A stretch of 64,000 nt of DNA from Comamonadaceae bacterium (GCA_027488215.1 JAIYCB010000044.1:62001-126000); one strand, 5' to 3'. Counted from the stretch's first letter, positions 38,138-49,710 are shown. Notes: a model not told the origin generated them from the sequence alone. Translations and numbers: made by a program.

Positions 38138-39157
38138 TCATGACAGGCTGCGTTCCGGGCTCTTTGGAGCCACGTCAAAAAAAGCCAACATCGGAGCGGG
38201 CAAATGGCAGCCCGTCTGGTGGGCACGCTCGATCAGTTGCCAGAAAAAACGGTAACTGGCCCGGTCATGCAATTGACCTGCGTGGCTGATGGGCGCCCAG
38301 CTGGCCGCTTGGGCGGCCAAGATGATCTGGCTGGCTTGGTCAATTTGTGCCTCACTGGGCGCCATGGCCTCCAGGATGGGGCGAATCTGGTCAGGGTGGA
38401 TGCTCCACATGCGTGTGTAACCCAGCTCACGGGCCGCTTTTTGGGCCGCCATGCGCATCGCTTCGGTATTTTTAAATTCAGTGACTACGCAGTGTGACGG
38501 CACCTTGCCGTGTGCGTGACAGGCGCTGGCGATCTCGAGCTTGGCGCGTAGCACCAGTGGATGCGTAAATTGCCCTTGGATGCCCATGCCCTCAGCGGGT
38601 ATCGCGCCAGCATGGGCCGATACAAAATCCATCAGCCCAAAACTGATCGATTGCACGCGAGGGTGCGCCGCGATGTCAAAGGCCCGGTGCACGGCAGCGG
38701 GCGATTCGATCAACACATGCACCGGCAACTGGCCAGCTCCGGCGCTGATCAAAGCAGCTTGAGCGCGTTCCACATCGGCCACGCTCTCGACTTTGGGCAC
38801 CATGATGTGCGTCAAAGCTTGCCCTGCACGGCCCGCGATGTGGCTCATGTCGGCTTCAAAACTGGGGTGGTCCACCGGATGGACCCGCACCGCAATGCGC
38901 GCATCGGCGCGAGCGGCTTTTGTGGCCAATGCCAACTCGGTCACCAAGGCTGCGTGTTCGGCTTCGCCACCCACTGGCGCACCGTCTTCACAGTCCAGGG
39001 TGACATCGAAAACGCAAGTGCCGAACTCCTGCGTCATCTCGGCCTGCAGCTGCAGGCTCTTGCGCATCCGCGCCTCCACACCGCTGTAATGGTCACACAC
39101 CGGCAGCTGCACGCTCCCGGCTTGTGCCCCCAGCAAAATGTGGCGCGGATGACTCAC
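38138..39157 (-). CDS. HpcH/HpaI aldolase / CoA ester lyase (CitE-like)
   Basis: FDVTLDCEDGAPVG, ARIAVRVHPVDHPSFEAD, IMVPKVESVADVE, SISFGLMDFVSAHAG, MWSIHPDQIRPILEA. Confidence 0.87.
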   Translation of the reverse strand: MSHPRHILLGAQAGSVQLPVCDHYSGVEARMRKSLQLQAEMTQEFGTCVFDVTLDCEDGAPVGGEAEHAALVTELALATKAARADARIAVRVHPVDHPSFEADMSHIAGRAGQALTHIMVPKVESVADVERAQAALISAGAGQLPVHVLIESPAAVHRAFDIAAHPRVQSISFGLMDFVSAHAGAIPAEGMGIQGQFTHPLVLRAKLEIASACHAHGKVPSHCVVTEFKNTEAMRMAAQKAARELGYTRMWSIHPDQIRPILEAMAPSEAQIDQASQIILAAQAASWAPISHAGQLHDRASYRFFWQLIERAHQTGCHLPAPMLAFFDVAPKSPERSLS

Positions 39158-39177
39158 TTTGAAGACTTTTCCCTGAA

Positions 39178-40164
39178 TCAGATCAGGTGAGCCACGCCCG
39201 CTTGTTCGTCGGTCAACTCTTTCAGAGTCTTGTCGATGCAGCCTTGGCTGAATGCATCGATGTCCAGACCTTCAACCACTTTGTACTGGCCGTTTTCGCA
39301 GGTGACGGGGAAACCGAACATGACGTCCTTGGGAATGCCGTACCAGCCTTGCGACGGGATACCCATGGTGACCCACTTGCCGTTGGTGCCCAGGGCCCAG
39401 TCGCGCATGTGGTCGATGGCGGCGTTGGCAGCCGACGCGGCAGAGGACAAACCACGGGCTTCGATGATGGCGGCGCCGCGCTTGCCCACGGTGGGCAAGA
39501 ACACGTTGGCGTTCCACTCTTGGTCGTTGATCATGGCCTTGACCGACTCGCCCTTGATGGTGGCAAAGCGGTAGTCAGCATACATGGTGGGCGAGTGGTT
39601 GCCCCAGACGCACAGCTTCTCAATGTCAGCTACGGCCTTGCCGGTCTTTGCAGCGATTTGCGACAAGGCGCGGTTGTGATCCAGGCGCAACATCGCGGTG
39701 AAGTTGCCAGGCTTCAGATCGGGTGCGGATTTCATGGCGATGTAGGCGTTGGTGTTGGCGGGGTTGCCCACGACCAGCACTTTGACATCACGCGAAGCGA
39801 CAGCGTTGAGGGCTTTGCCCTGTGCGGTGAAGATGGCTCCGTTGATGGCCAGCAGCTCAGCGCGCTCCATGCCGGGGCCGCGTGGACGTGAACCGACGAG
39901 CAAAGCGTAGTCGGTGTCCTTGAAAGCGGTCATGGGGTCAGAGTGGGCTTCCATGCCCACCAACAACGGGAACGCGCAGTCTTCGAGTTCCATCATCACA
40001 CCCTTGAGCGCTTTTTGCGGGCCTTCTACAGGCACTTCGAGCAATTGCAGGATAACGGGCTGGTCTTTGCCCAACATTTCGCCAGAGGCGATGCGAAACA
40101 ACAATGCATAACCGATTTGACCTGCTGCGCCGGTGACGGCAACGCGGACGGGCTTTTTGCTCAT
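39178..40164 (-). CDS. mdh: Malate dehydrogenase
   Basis: [75 protein letters not shown]-like [12 protein letters not shown]. Confidence 0.97.
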   Translation of the reverse strand: MSKKPVRVAVTGAAGQIGYALLFRIASGEMLGKDQPVILQLLEVPVEGPQKALKGVMMELEDCAFPLLVGMEAHSDPMTAFKDTDYALLVGSRPRGPGMERAELLAINGAIFTAQGKALNAVASRDVKVLVVGNPANTNAYIAMKSAPDLKPGNFTAMLRLDHNRALSQIAAKTGKAVADIEKLCVWGNHSPTMYADYRFATIKGESVKAMINDQEWNANVFLPTVGKRGAAIIEARGLSSAASAANAAIDHMRDWALGTNGKWVTMGIPSQGWYGIPKDVMFGFPVTCENGQYKVVEGLDIDAFSQGCIDKTLKELTDEQAGVAHLI

Positions 40165-40341
40165 GGTGGAAAACTCCGAAGTGTTGAAAACAAACGTTGC
40201 GGCCTGTCACCAACATTCATGTCAGCAAGGCCATCCGGGACACCGGACACACGCCCACGGTCTTTGTCCAAAAGCCGCAAGCGCAAGCAAACAGCTTTTG
40301 AGTTTACCCGCGAAAACCCTGATTCGTCAATTTGTCTTATG

Positions 40342-40353
40342 TCTTATATAAGA
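40342..40353. promoter_or_regulatory. Perfect palindrome TCTTATATAAGA, putative GntR operator
   Basis: Read directly (gtcttatataagata), 61 bp upstream of the GntR gene and between it and mdh. Confidence 0.6.
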
Positions 40354-40402
40354 TATGATGACACTTCTGACATGCTCCTGAACTGCATGCCCGGCACGCC
40401 CC

Positions 40403-41191
40403 ATGAACCACACCTTACCCCAGACCGAAGCACCAGCTGCTGCCGCTGCAGACTCCCCAGCCACTGCCCCCGCTTTTAGCCCTCTGTATCAACAAATCAA
40501 AGGGCTCATCTTGCAAAGCCTGCAGGCCAGCGAGTGGAAACCAGGCGAGTCCATTCCCAGCGAAATGGAATTGGCCTCACGCTACCGGGTCAGTCAAGGA
40601 ACAGTGCGCAAAGCCATCGACGAGTTGGCCAGCGGGCACCTGCTGATCCGCAAGCAAGGCAAGGGCACATTTGTCGCGACCCATGCCGAGCACCAGGTCC
40701 AATACCGTTTTTTGAAGCTGGTACCCGATCAAGGCGACCTGAACACCGAAGGTCCCGCCCAGCGCGAAATCGTCGACTGCAAGCGGTTACGTGCTTCTGC
40801 CGAGATCGCCCGAGCATTGGCTTTGCGTTCTGGCGACACCGTGGTGCAAGTTCGAAGAGTTCTTTCGTTTGCAAATATCCCAACCATTCTTGAAGACCTC
40901 TGGTTGCCCGGCACTGCTTTCAAAGGTTTGTCGGCCGAACGCCTGGCCGATTACCACGGCCCCATGTACGCCCTGTTTGAAACTGAGTTTGGTGTGCGCA
41001 TGGTGCGTGCCGAAGAAAAGATTCGGGCCGTGTTACCCGACAAGGCCCAAAGGGAATTGCTGAAATTGCCCCCCAGCACGCCTTTGCTCAGTGTGGAGCG
41101 CGTTGCCTACACTTACAACGACACCCCGATGGAGTTGAGGCGCGGCTTTTATCGCACCGATACCCATCACTACCGCAACGATTTGAACTGA
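40403..41191 (+). CDS. GntR family transcriptional regulator with UTRA domain
   Basis: PLYQQIKGLILQSLQASEWKPGESIPSEMELASRYRVSQGTVRKAIDELASGHLLIRKQGKGTFVA HTH; UTRA-type C-terminus. Confidence 0.92.
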   Translation: MNHTLPQTEAPAAAAADSPATAPAFSPLYQQIKGLILQSLQASEWKPGESIPSEMELASRYRVSQGTVRKAIDELASGHLLIRKQGKGTFVATHAEHQVQYRFLKLVPDQGDLNTEGPAQREIVDCKRLRASAEIARALALRSGDTVVQVRRVLSFANIPTILEDLWLPGTAFKGLSAERLADYHGPMYALFETEFGVRMVRAEEKIRAVLPDKAQRELLKLPPSTPLLSVERVAYTYNDTPMELRRGFYRTDTHHYRNDLN

Positions 41192-41209
41192 CCTGAGACC
41201 CCCTCCTAC

Positions 41210-41223
41210 GTCTTGTAGAAGAC
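41210..41223. promoter_or_regulatory. Degenerate copy of the palindrome, GTCTTGTAGAAGAC, upstream of sdhC
   Basis: Arms GTCTT/AAGAC identical to the 40341 site; centre differs (GTAG versus ATAT). Confidence 0.5.
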
Positions 41224-41319
41224 TGTCGCTGAAATGCTCACGTCAGTTTGTTGCGTTGCAATAGAATTCACCAGCTTGTTATTTACAACACGAACGCGTT
41301 TCACCCAGAAAGTACCTAC

Positions 41320-41751
41320 ATGACCGAACTCGTCCGCAAGCGGCCTGAATTCCGCAACATCAACGCCCTGAAAGACTTGCCTTCGTACCGCCTGCCGGCT
41401 GCTGGCATTGTCTCCATCCTGCACCGCATCAGCGGTTTCCTGATGTTCTTGCTCATGCCCCTGTTCATCTGGATTTTTGACAACTCCATCACTTCCGAAG
41501 TGTCGTTTGCCAAGCTTTCAGCGGCATTCGGTATCGGCATCGGCTTTGTGCCCGGCTGGTTTTTCAAGCTCTTGGTCCTTTCGCTCATCTGGGCCTACCT
41601 GCACCACTTCATCGCCGGCATGCGCCACATCTACATGGATGCCTTCCATGCTGTGACCAAAGAATTCGGTAAATCCTCTGCAGTGGCCACTTTGGTGCTG
41701 AGCTTGGGCTTGACCGCCGTACTGGCAGCCAAGCTGTTTGGTTTGTACTGA
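41320..41751 (+). CDS. sdhC: Succinate dehydrogenase cytochrome b556 subunit
   Basis: RKRPEFRNINALKDLPSYRLPAAGIVSILHRISGFLMFLL; three TM helices; upstream of sdhD. Confidence 0.93.
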   Translation: MTELVRKRPEFRNINALKDLPSYRLPAAGIVSILHRISGFLMFLLMPLFIWIFDNSITSEVSFAKLSAAFGIGIGFVPGWFFKLLVLSLIWAYLHHFIAGMRHIYMDAFHAVTKEFGKSSAVATLVLSLGLTAVLAAKLFGLY

Positions 41752-41791
41752 TTTCTCTGCCCCTCACTCAAAACAACAAGGAAACTGACCT

Positions 41792-42160
41792 ATGTCGTCC
41801 GTGAATTACGGCTCCAAACGCATCGTGACCGGTGCAGGCTACGGCTTTCGTGACTGGCTGGCCCAACGTGTGACCGCCGTCTTGATGGCCTTGTTCACCG
41901 TGGTCTTGCTGGCCCAAGTGATCTTCACTTCCGGCGCTATTGGCTACGAAGAATGGGCTGGCATTTTTGCGCCTCAATGGATGAAGGTTCTGACCTTCTC
42001 CGTCATCATCGCCCTCCTGTACCACGTCTGGGTCGGCATGCGTGACATCTGGATGGACTATGTCAAGCCACTGGCACTTCGCCTTGCTTTGCACGTCTTC
42101 ACCCTCGTCTGGCTGGTCGGCTGTGCAGGCTGGGCTGTTCAGGCCCTGTGGCGCCTGTAA
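41792..42160 (+). CDS. sdhD: Succinate dehydrogenase hydrophobic membrane anchor subunit
   Basis: GFRDWLAQRVTAVLMALFTVVLLAQV, HVWVGMRDIWMDYVKP. Confidence 0.93.
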   Translation: MSSVNYGSKRIVTGAGYGFRDWLAQRVTAVLMALFTVVLLAQVIFTSGAIGYEEWAGIFAPQWMKVLTFSVIIALLYHVWVGMRDIWMDYVKPLALRLALHVFTLVWLVGCAGWAVQALWRL

Positions 42161-42213
42161 CGCGGCAGCCCTCGCCTGTCATTGCGCTGAAACCACACCA
42201 ACCAAGATAAACC

Positions 42214-44019
42214 ATGAGCTATACCAAAGACAAAATCACCACCCGCAAGTTTGACGTCGTGATCGTCGGCGCCGGTGGTTCGGGCATGCGTGCCTCGCTA
42301 CAACTGGCCCGTGCTGGCCTCAATGTGGCTGTACTTTCAAAAGTGTTCCCCACCCGTTCGCACACTGTGGCAGCCCAAGGTGGCATCGGTGCCTCTCTGG
42401 GCAACATGTCCGACGACAACTGGCATTACCACTTTTACGACACCATCAAGGGCTCCGACTGGCTCGGTGACCAGGATGCGATCGAATTCATGTGCCGCGA
42501 AGCGCCTAAAGTCGTGTACGACCTCGAACATATGGGCATGCCATTTGACCGCAACCCCGACGGCACGATTTACCAGCGCCCCTTTGGTGGTCACACCGCC
42601 AACTACGGCGAAAAGCCTGTGCAACGCGCTTGCGCTGCGGCTGACCGCACCGGCCACGCCATGCTGCACACCCTGTACCAGCAAAACGTGGCGGCCAAAA
42701 CCAGCTTCTTTGTGGAGTGGATGGCCCTTGACCTGATCCGCGACGCCGAAGGCGACGTGGTCGGCGTGACCGCCCTTGAGATGGAAACCGGCGACCTGCA
42801 CGTCTTGCATGCCAAGACCGTGCTGATGGCCACTGGTGGCGCAGGCCGCATTTATGCTGCCTCCACTAACGCCTTCATCAACACCGGTGACGGCTTGGGC
42901 ATGGCCGCTCGTGCGGGTATTCCTTTGGAAGACATGGAGTTCTGGCAATTCCACCCTACCGGCGTGGCCGGTGCTGGTGTGCTCTTGACCGAAGGATGCC
43001 GTGGTGAAGGCGCGATCTTGCTCAACAGCAATGGCGAGCGCTTCATGGAGCGTTATGCGCCCACCCTGAAAGACTTGGCACCACGCGACTTCGTTTCCCG
43101 CTGCATGGACCAGGAAATCAAGGAAGGCCGTGGCTGTGGCCCCAACAAGGATTACGTGTTGCTCAAGCTGGACCACCTGGGGTCTGACACCATCCACAAG
43201 CGCCTGCCCTCGGTCTACGAAATCGGCGTCAACTTCGCCAACGTCGACATCACCAAAGAGCCGATCCCGGTGGTGCCCACCATCCACTACCAAATGGGTG
43301 GCATCCCCACCAACATCAACGGCCAAGTGGTCACGCAAACCGCAACCGACCACAACGCCGTGGTCAATGGTCTTTACGCTGTAGGCGAATGCTCTTGCGT
43401 GTCGGTGCACGGCGCCAACCGCTTGGGCACCAACTCGCTGCTCGACTTGTTGGTGTTCGGCCGTGCGGCTGGCAACCACATCGTCGACTTCGCATCCAAG
43501 ACCAAGTCGCACAAGCCTTTGCCCGCCGACGCTGCCGATTACACATTGGGTCGCCTGAACAAGCTCGAAGGCCGTGGCGGTGAATACGCACAAGACGTGG
43601 CCAACGACATGCGTGCCGCCATGCAGCAACACGCAGGCGTGTTCCGCACCCAGGCTTCCATGGACGAAGGCGTGCAAAAGATCGCCGCCATCCGCGAGCG
43701 TGTCAATGCGATCGGCCTGAAGGACACTTCCAAAGTGTTCAACACCGCCCGCATCGAAGCCCTGGAAGTGGACAACCTGATCGAAGCCGCGCAGTCCACC
43801 ATGGTGTCTGCCGCTGCCCGCCGCGAGTGCCGTGGTGCCCACACTGTGAGCGACTACGAGCGTCCAGTGGATGATGCCGCAGCCCCATTGGGCCGCGACG
43901 ATGCCAACTGGATGAAGCACACCCTATGGCACAGCGCCGACAACAGCTTGACCTACAAGCCTGTGAAGCTCAAGCCCCTCACCGTGGATTCCGTGCCACC
44001 CAAGGTTCGTACTTTCTAA
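42214..44019 (+). CDS. sdhA: Succinate dehydrogenase flavoprotein subunit
   Basis: VVIVGAGGSGMRASLQLARAGLNVAVLSKVFPTRSHTVAAQGGIGASLGN, GGHTANYGEKPVQRACAAADRTGHAMLHTLYQ. Confidence 0.98.
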   Translation: MSYTKDKITTRKFDVVIVGAGGSGMRASLQLARAGLNVAVLSKVFPTRSHTVAAQGGIGASLGNMSDDNWHYHFYDTIKGSDWLGDQDAIEFMCREAPKVVYDLEHMGMPFDRNPDGTIYQRPFGGHTANYGEKPVQRACAAADRTGHAMLHTLYQQNVAAKTSFFVEWMALDLIRDAEGDVVGVTALEMETGDLHVLHAKTVLMATGGAGRIYAASTNAFINTGDGLGMAARAGIPLEDMEFWQFHPTGVAGAGVLLTEGCRGEGAILLNSNGERFMERYAPTLKDLAPRDFVSRCMDQEIKEGRGCGPNKDYVLLKLDHLGSDTIHKRLPSVYEIGVNFANVDITKEPIPVVPTIHYQMGGIPTNINGQVVTQTATDHNAVVNGLYAVGECSCVSVHGANRLGTNSLLDLLVFGRAAGNHIVDFASKTKSHKPLPADAADYTLGRLNKLEGRGGEYAQDVANDMRAAMQQHAGVFRTQASMDEGVQKIAAIRERVNAIGLKDTSKVFNTARIEALEVDNLIEAAQSTMVSAAARRECRGAHTVSDYERPVDDAAAPLGRDDANWMKHTLWHSADNSLTYKPVKLKPLTVDSVPPKVRTF

Positions 44020-44082
44020 AGATTGTCTGGGCCGCGCACCAACAGTAGCGGTCCAATACCCGAATACACCAGGAGTTCTTTC

Positions 44083-44787
44083 ATGACCCTACGCACTTTT
44101 CAGATCTACCGCTACGACCCTGACAAGGACGCCAAGCCCTACATGCAAACCATCCAGGTTGAATTGGACGGCAACGAACGCATGTTGCTCGACGCCCTGA
44201 TGAAACTCAAGGCCGTGGACCCCAGCATTTCGTTCCGCCGCTCCTGCCGCGAAGGCGTGTGCGGTTCGGACGCGATGAACATCAACGGCAAAAACGGTTT
44301 GGCTTGTCTCACCAACATGAACACCTTGCCCGGCACCATCGTGCTCAAGCCCCTCCCCGGCTTGCCCGTCATCCGCGACGTGATCGTGGACATGACCCAG
44401 TTCTTCAAACAGTACCACTCGATCAAGCCCTACCTGATCAACAGCACCATCCCGCCCGAGACCGAGCGCCTGCAAAGCCCGGAAGAGCGTGACGAGCTGA
44501 ACGGTTTGTACGAATGCATCTTGTGCGCCAGCTGCTCGACCAGCTGCCCCAGCTTCTGGTGGAACCCCGACAAGTTTGTGGGCCCTGCCGGTTTGCTGCA
44601 GGCCTACCGCTTCATCGCCGACAGCCGTGACGAAGCCACCTCAGAGCGCTTGGACAACCTGGAAGACCCTTACCGTCTGTTCCGCTGCCACACCATCATG
44701 AACTGCGTCGATGTTTGCCCCAAAGGTCTGAACCCCACCAAGGCGATCGGCAAGATCAAAGAAATGATGTTGCGTCGCGCTGCCTGA
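44083..44787 (+). CDS. sdhB: Succinate dehydrogenase iron-sulfur subunit
   Basis: SFRRSCREGVCGSDAMNINGKNGLACLTN, CILCASCSTSCPSFWWNPDKFVGPAGLLQAYRF. Confidence 0.97.
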   Translation: MTLRTFQIYRYDPDKDAKPYMQTIQVELDGNERMLLDALMKLKAVDPSISFRRSCREGVCGSDAMNINGKNGLACLTNMNTLPGTIVLKPLPGLPVIRDVIVDMTQFFKQYHSIKPYLINSTIPPETERLQSPEERDELNGLYECILCASCSTSCPSFWWNPDKFVGPAGLLQAYRFIADSRDEATSERLDNLEDPYRLFRCHTIMNCVDVCPKGLNPTKAIGKIKEMMLRRAA

Positions 44788-45095
44788 TGACCGTCACCCC
44801 GATACTGGAAGATGCGTCGCTCGTCGGCGCTGACCGCCTCGCGCCTTTGAGCGAGCGCTCGCTGAGCAAGCTGCGCTGGCGCAGCCGACGCGGATTGCTC
44901 GAGAACGATTTGTTCATCGAGCGCTTTTTCAACCGGCATGCCGCTGGCCTGACGGTTGGACAGGCTCGGGGGATGTATGCGCTGATGGATCTTTCAGACA
45001 ACGATCTCATGGACTTGCTGCTGCGCCGGAAGGAACTGCAGACCGAGATCAGCACGCAAGAGGTGCGAGAAGTCCTGGACATGCTGAGAGCGTGA
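44787..45095 (+). CDS. sdhE: FAD assembly factor SdhE
   Basis: LRWRSRRGLLENDLFIERFF, the RGxxExD motif; overlaps the sdhB stop. Confidence 0.9.
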   Translation: MTVTPILEDASLVGADRLAPLSERSLSKLRWRSRRGLLENDLFIERFFNRHAAGLTVGQARGMYALMDLSDNDLMDLLLRRKELQTEISTQEVREVLDMLRA

Positions 45096-45137
45096 GCCTG
45101 CAAAGGTTCAAATCTGGAAACTTAGAGGAAACCCACC

Positions 45138-46436
<1,299 letters not shown>

Positions 46437-46456
46437 TTGCTTGTCACCTTGCAACG

Positions 46457-46484
46457 AAAGCCCGCCTTGTGCGGGCTTTTTTTC
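46457..46484 (+). terminator. Rho-independent terminator after gltA
   Basis: AAAGCCCGCCTTGTGCGGGCTTTTTTT. Confidence 0.88.
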
Positions 46485-46502
46485 GGCTAAAGATCTGCGG
46501 AA

Positions 46503-47600
46503 TCAAACGATCCGTCCAAGCCGCCACCAGGCCCAGGCGCAACCCCAGCACACCAGCAGCATGCCCAGCAAGGCGCACAAGGCCGAGACTTCGGTGCGCC
46601 GATGCTTTTTGAGCACGATCTTGCTGCTCAGGGACTCGTAAATCTTGACCAGGTCCTGGCGGTTGTCAGCGCTGAAGTATTCAGCGCGGGTGATTTCGGC
46701 GATTTTTTTCAAACTGGCCTCGTCCAGCTTGACCCGCATTTGCATGCCTTGGGCTTTGAGCAATGTGCCCTGGGCCGTGCCCACCCCGACGGTGTAGACA
46801 CGCACCCCCAGGTCGGCGGCCACTTGGGCCATCTTCAGGGCGTCAGGACCTGCATTGCTTTGGCCATCGCTGAGCAGCACGATGGCCGCTGCCGTATTGG
46901 AGCCAGGTGGCACTTTGGGCAGGTTCAACGGTTTGTTTGGCAAGGCATTGGATGGTGCGGTGCCGGTTGCGGCGGGTGATGATCCACCCAGGGGTGTTCC
47001 AGTTGGAGCTTGTGGGTTGGTTTCGCCGTCGATCAGCCCACGCACATCCAGGCCCGAGCCGGGCAGCATGGCGTGGAGCGCTATCACAATGCCACTGCCC
47101 AGGGCCGAACCCGGCTGCAGGCTCAGTTGGTCGATGGCCTGGATGACCAGGTCGCGTTGGTCTGTGGGTGCTTGCACCAGCGCAGCTGCCCCCGCCACGC
47201 TGACCACTCCCAATTTGACTTGGCCAGGTTGCCCCAGCACAAAGCTTTTGGCAGCCGACTGTGCGGCTTCGATGCGGCTGGGTTGTACATCGGTGGCACG
47301 CATACTGCCCGAACTGTCGATGGCCAGCATCACGGTGTCGATGCGGCTGGGCAAGAGCAAGATAGCCTGTGGCCTGGCGATCGCGAAAAGCAAGCCCGCC
47401 AGCCCCAGCAGCACCAGCAGCGCCGGGGCGTGTCGCATGAAGCGCAGGGTGGCCGCACCGGTGTTCATGCTGGCCGAGGGCCACGCCCTTTTCACGCCAC
47501 GGCGCTGCCATGCGATGTACAGGCCCAGCCACAGCGGCAAGGAGGCCAGCAGCCACAACAAGCGTGGCCAGACGAACTGGATCGAGTGCCATTCAGGCAT
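46503..47600 (-). CDS. VWA domain-containing membrane protein (BatA-like)
   Basis: MPEWHSIQFVWPRLLWLLASLPLWLGLY; MIDAS LAIDSSGSMRATD; C-terminal TM; start set at 47600. Confidence 0.85.
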   Translation of the reverse strand: MPEWHSIQFVWPRLLWLLASLPLWLGLYIAWQRRGVKRAWPSASMNTGAATLRFMRHAPALLVLLGLAGLLFAIARPQAILLLPSRIDTVMLAIDSSGSMRATDVQPSRIEAAQSAAKSFVLGQPGQVKLGVVSVAGAAALVQAPTDQRDLVIQAIDQLSLQPGSALGSGIVIALHAMLPGSGLDVRGLIDGETNPQAPTGTPLGGSSPAATGTAPSNALPNKPLNLPKVPPGSNTAAAIVLLSDGQSNAGPDALKMAQVAADLGVRVYTVGVGTAQGTLLKAQGMQMRVKLDEASLKKIAEITRAEYFSADNRQDLVKIYESLSSKIVLKKHRRTEVSALCALLGMLLVCWGCAWAWWRLGRIV

Positions 47601-48663
47601 GGGCACTCCCAGCGACAAAGGGCCGCGTGCTGGTGAAGGGGGCAGCACGACCACCGGTGCTCAATTGGCTGGCGCGTTTTCGCAGTTGTGCAAAACGCAG
47701 CAGGGCTTGGTCCATCGCTTCGTCGGTGTTCAGCTCCAGGCAGTCCACACCGGCTTGGGACAGGCTGCTCAGCAAAGCGGCTTCACGGTCCTGGGCCTGC
47801 TGGGTAAAACGTTGGCGAAATGCGGCATCGTTGCCGTCGACCAGCAGTTGCTCACCCGACTCGGCGTCTTGCACGAGCAGCATGCCGGTGTCGGGCCATG
47901 CCATCTCCAGCGGGTCGCGCAGACGCACCGCCACCACTTCATGGCGTCTGGCCAACTGGGCCAGGCTTTTTTCCCAACCTGGTGGGCTGATGAAGTCAGA
48001 CACCACAAACACCGCCGAGCGCCGCTTGAGCACCGACTGGGCCTGCGCCAGCCAAGGCCCCAGCGCGCTGGTCTGTACGTCGCTGGCATGCACTGGCGTT
48101 TGGCCCGCCTGCAGCATCTGATGCACGATGTGCAGCAAATGCCGCCTGCCGGAGCGGGCGGGTATCACGCTCTGGGCACGGTCTTGTCCAGTGAACAGCA
48201 GCAGGCCCACACGGTTACCGTGTTGTGACAGCATCTTGGACAACACCGTCACAGCGCTGCAGGCCAGCTGGCGCTTGCTGATGGGGCCCGAACCAAAAGC
48301 CACCGAGGCAGAAAGGTCGACCACAAACCAGGCGGCGATTTCTCGGTCTTCCTGGTGTTCGCGCACATACGGGGTCTGCATGCGGGCGGTCACATTCCAG
48401 TCGATGTGGCGCACGTCGTCGTGCGCCTGGTATTCGCGCAAATCGGCCAGCACCAGGCCGCTGCCGCGAAACAGGCTGCGGTAGTCGCCTTGCAGTTGCC
48501 CATCGAGCCGTTTGAGCACGGTCCATTCCAGCCTTTGCAGCCATTGAGCGGCGTTGGGCCAGGACGTGTCTGCGGCGGGCGCGCCAAGCACCGGGCCCTG
48601 GGGCTGCCCGCTGCCAGCGGCAGCCACGGCCTCAGTTCGTTTCTTGCGCAGCCAGCTGAACAT
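47593..48663 (-). CDS. DUF58 domain-containing protein
   Basis: YRSLFRGSGLVLADLREYQAHDDVRHIDWNVTARMQTPYVREHQEDREIAAWFVVDLSASVAFG. Confidence 0.92.
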   Translation of the reverse strand: MFSWLRKKRTEAVAAAGSGQPQGPVLGAPAADTSWPNAAQWLQRLEWTVLKRLDGQLQGDYRSLFRGSGLVLADLREYQAHDDVRHIDWNVTARMQTPYVREHQEDREIAAWFVVDLSASVAFGSGPISKRQLACSAVTVLSKMLSQHGNRVGLLLFTGQDRAQSVIPARSGRRHLLHIVHQMLQAGQTPVHASDVQTSALGPWLAQAQSVLKRRSAVFVVSDFISPPGWEKSLAQLARRHEVVAVRLRDPLEMAWPDTGMLLVQDAESGEQLLVDGNDAAFRQRFTQQAQDREAALLSSLSQAGVDCLELNTDEAMDQALLRFAQLRKRASQLSTGGRAAPFTSTRPFVAGSAHA

Positions 48664-49687
48664 GGCGGTCCAGAGGTTGACTCGGTGCGGGCACGGCCTG
48701 CAGGATTTTCAGGATCAGCGCATCGGCCGTCATGCCATCAGACAAGGCTTCGTACGACAGCACCAGGCGGTGGCGCAGCACGTCGGGCACCAGGTCGATC
48801 AGGTCTTGCGGCAGCGCGTAAGGCCGCCCGCGCAAGAAGGCCAGCGCCCGTGCACCTTCGATCAGGGCGATGGTGGCGCGGGGGCTGGCACCAAAGGTCA
48901 AATAGGGCGCCAGTTCGGGCAAGCCAAAGCGCAAGGGATCGCGCGTGGCGGCCACCAGTTTCACGGCGTATTGCACCAGGGCCGGGTCCACATAGCCCTG
49001 GCGGCACTGTGCCTGCAGCGCCATGAGTTGTGCGGTGTCGGCGACGGCCGCTGCGGTGGCGGGCATGCCGGTCACGCGTTGCACGATCACGAACTCTTCT
49101 TCCTCGGTGGGGTAGCCCACCAGCACCTTCATCATGAAGCGGTCTACCTGCGCTTCAGGCAAAGGGTAGGTGCCTTCGGTCTCGATCGGGTTTTGCGTAG
49201 CCATCACCAAAAAGGGCCGAGGCACGGCATGGGTTTCGCCCGCAATGGTGACTTGCCGCTCCTGCATGACTTCGAGCAGAGCGCTTTGCACTTTGGCGGG
49301 GGCACGGTTGATTTCGTCGGCCAGCAACAAGTTGGCAAACACCGGTCCCAGCACGGTGCTGAACTCGCTTGTTTTGGGGTTGAAGATCCGGGTGCCCACC
49401 AGGTCGGCAGGCAACAAATCGGGTGTGAACTGGATGCGCTTGAAGCTGCCACTCACGGTTTTTGCCAGCGTGTTCACGGTGAGGGTTTTGGCAAGCCCCG
49501 GCACGCCTTCAATCAGCAAGTGGCCTTGCGCCAGGATGGCCACCAGGATGCGTTCGAGGAATGCATCTTGCCCCACCACCACGCGTTTGACTTCGTAGAG
49601 CACGCGTTCCATCAGCGCGGCGTTGACAGCTGCGCTGTGGGGCGTCTTGCCCTGGTTCCATGCCAATTCAGAGGGGTTCATGCACAA
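48632..49687 (-). CDS. MoxR family AAA ATPase
   Basis: HLLIEGVPGLAKTLTVNTLAKT, LLADEINRAPAKVQSALLEVMQE, VMATQNPIETEGTYPLPEAQVDRFMMK. Confidence 0.95.
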   Translation of the reverse strand: MCMNPSELAWNQGKTPHSAAVNAALMERVLYEVKRVVVGQDAFLERILVAILAQGHLLIEGVPGLAKTLTVNTLAKTVSGSFKRIQFTPDLLPADLVGTRIFNPKTSEFSTVLGPVFANLLLADEINRAPAKVQSALLEVMQERQVTIAGETHAVPRPFLVMATQNPIETEGTYPLPEAQVDRFMMKVLVGYPTEEEEFVIVQRVTGMPATAAAVADTAQLMALQAQCRQGYVDPALVQYAVKLVAATRDPLRFGLPELAPYLTFGASPRATIALIEGARALAFLRGRPYALPQDLIDLVPDVLRHRLVLSYEALSDGMTADALILKILQAVPAPSQPLDRHVQLAAQETN

Positions 49688-49710
49688 AGCCTTTCAGGAT
49701 CAGATTGTCA

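Noticed and set aside
42337-43920. 527-aa minus-strand ORF
   Set aside because: Antisense to sdhA, shadow ORF.
46855-48228. 457-aa plus-strand ORF
   Set aside because: Antisense to VWA and DUF58 genes, which have clear motifs.
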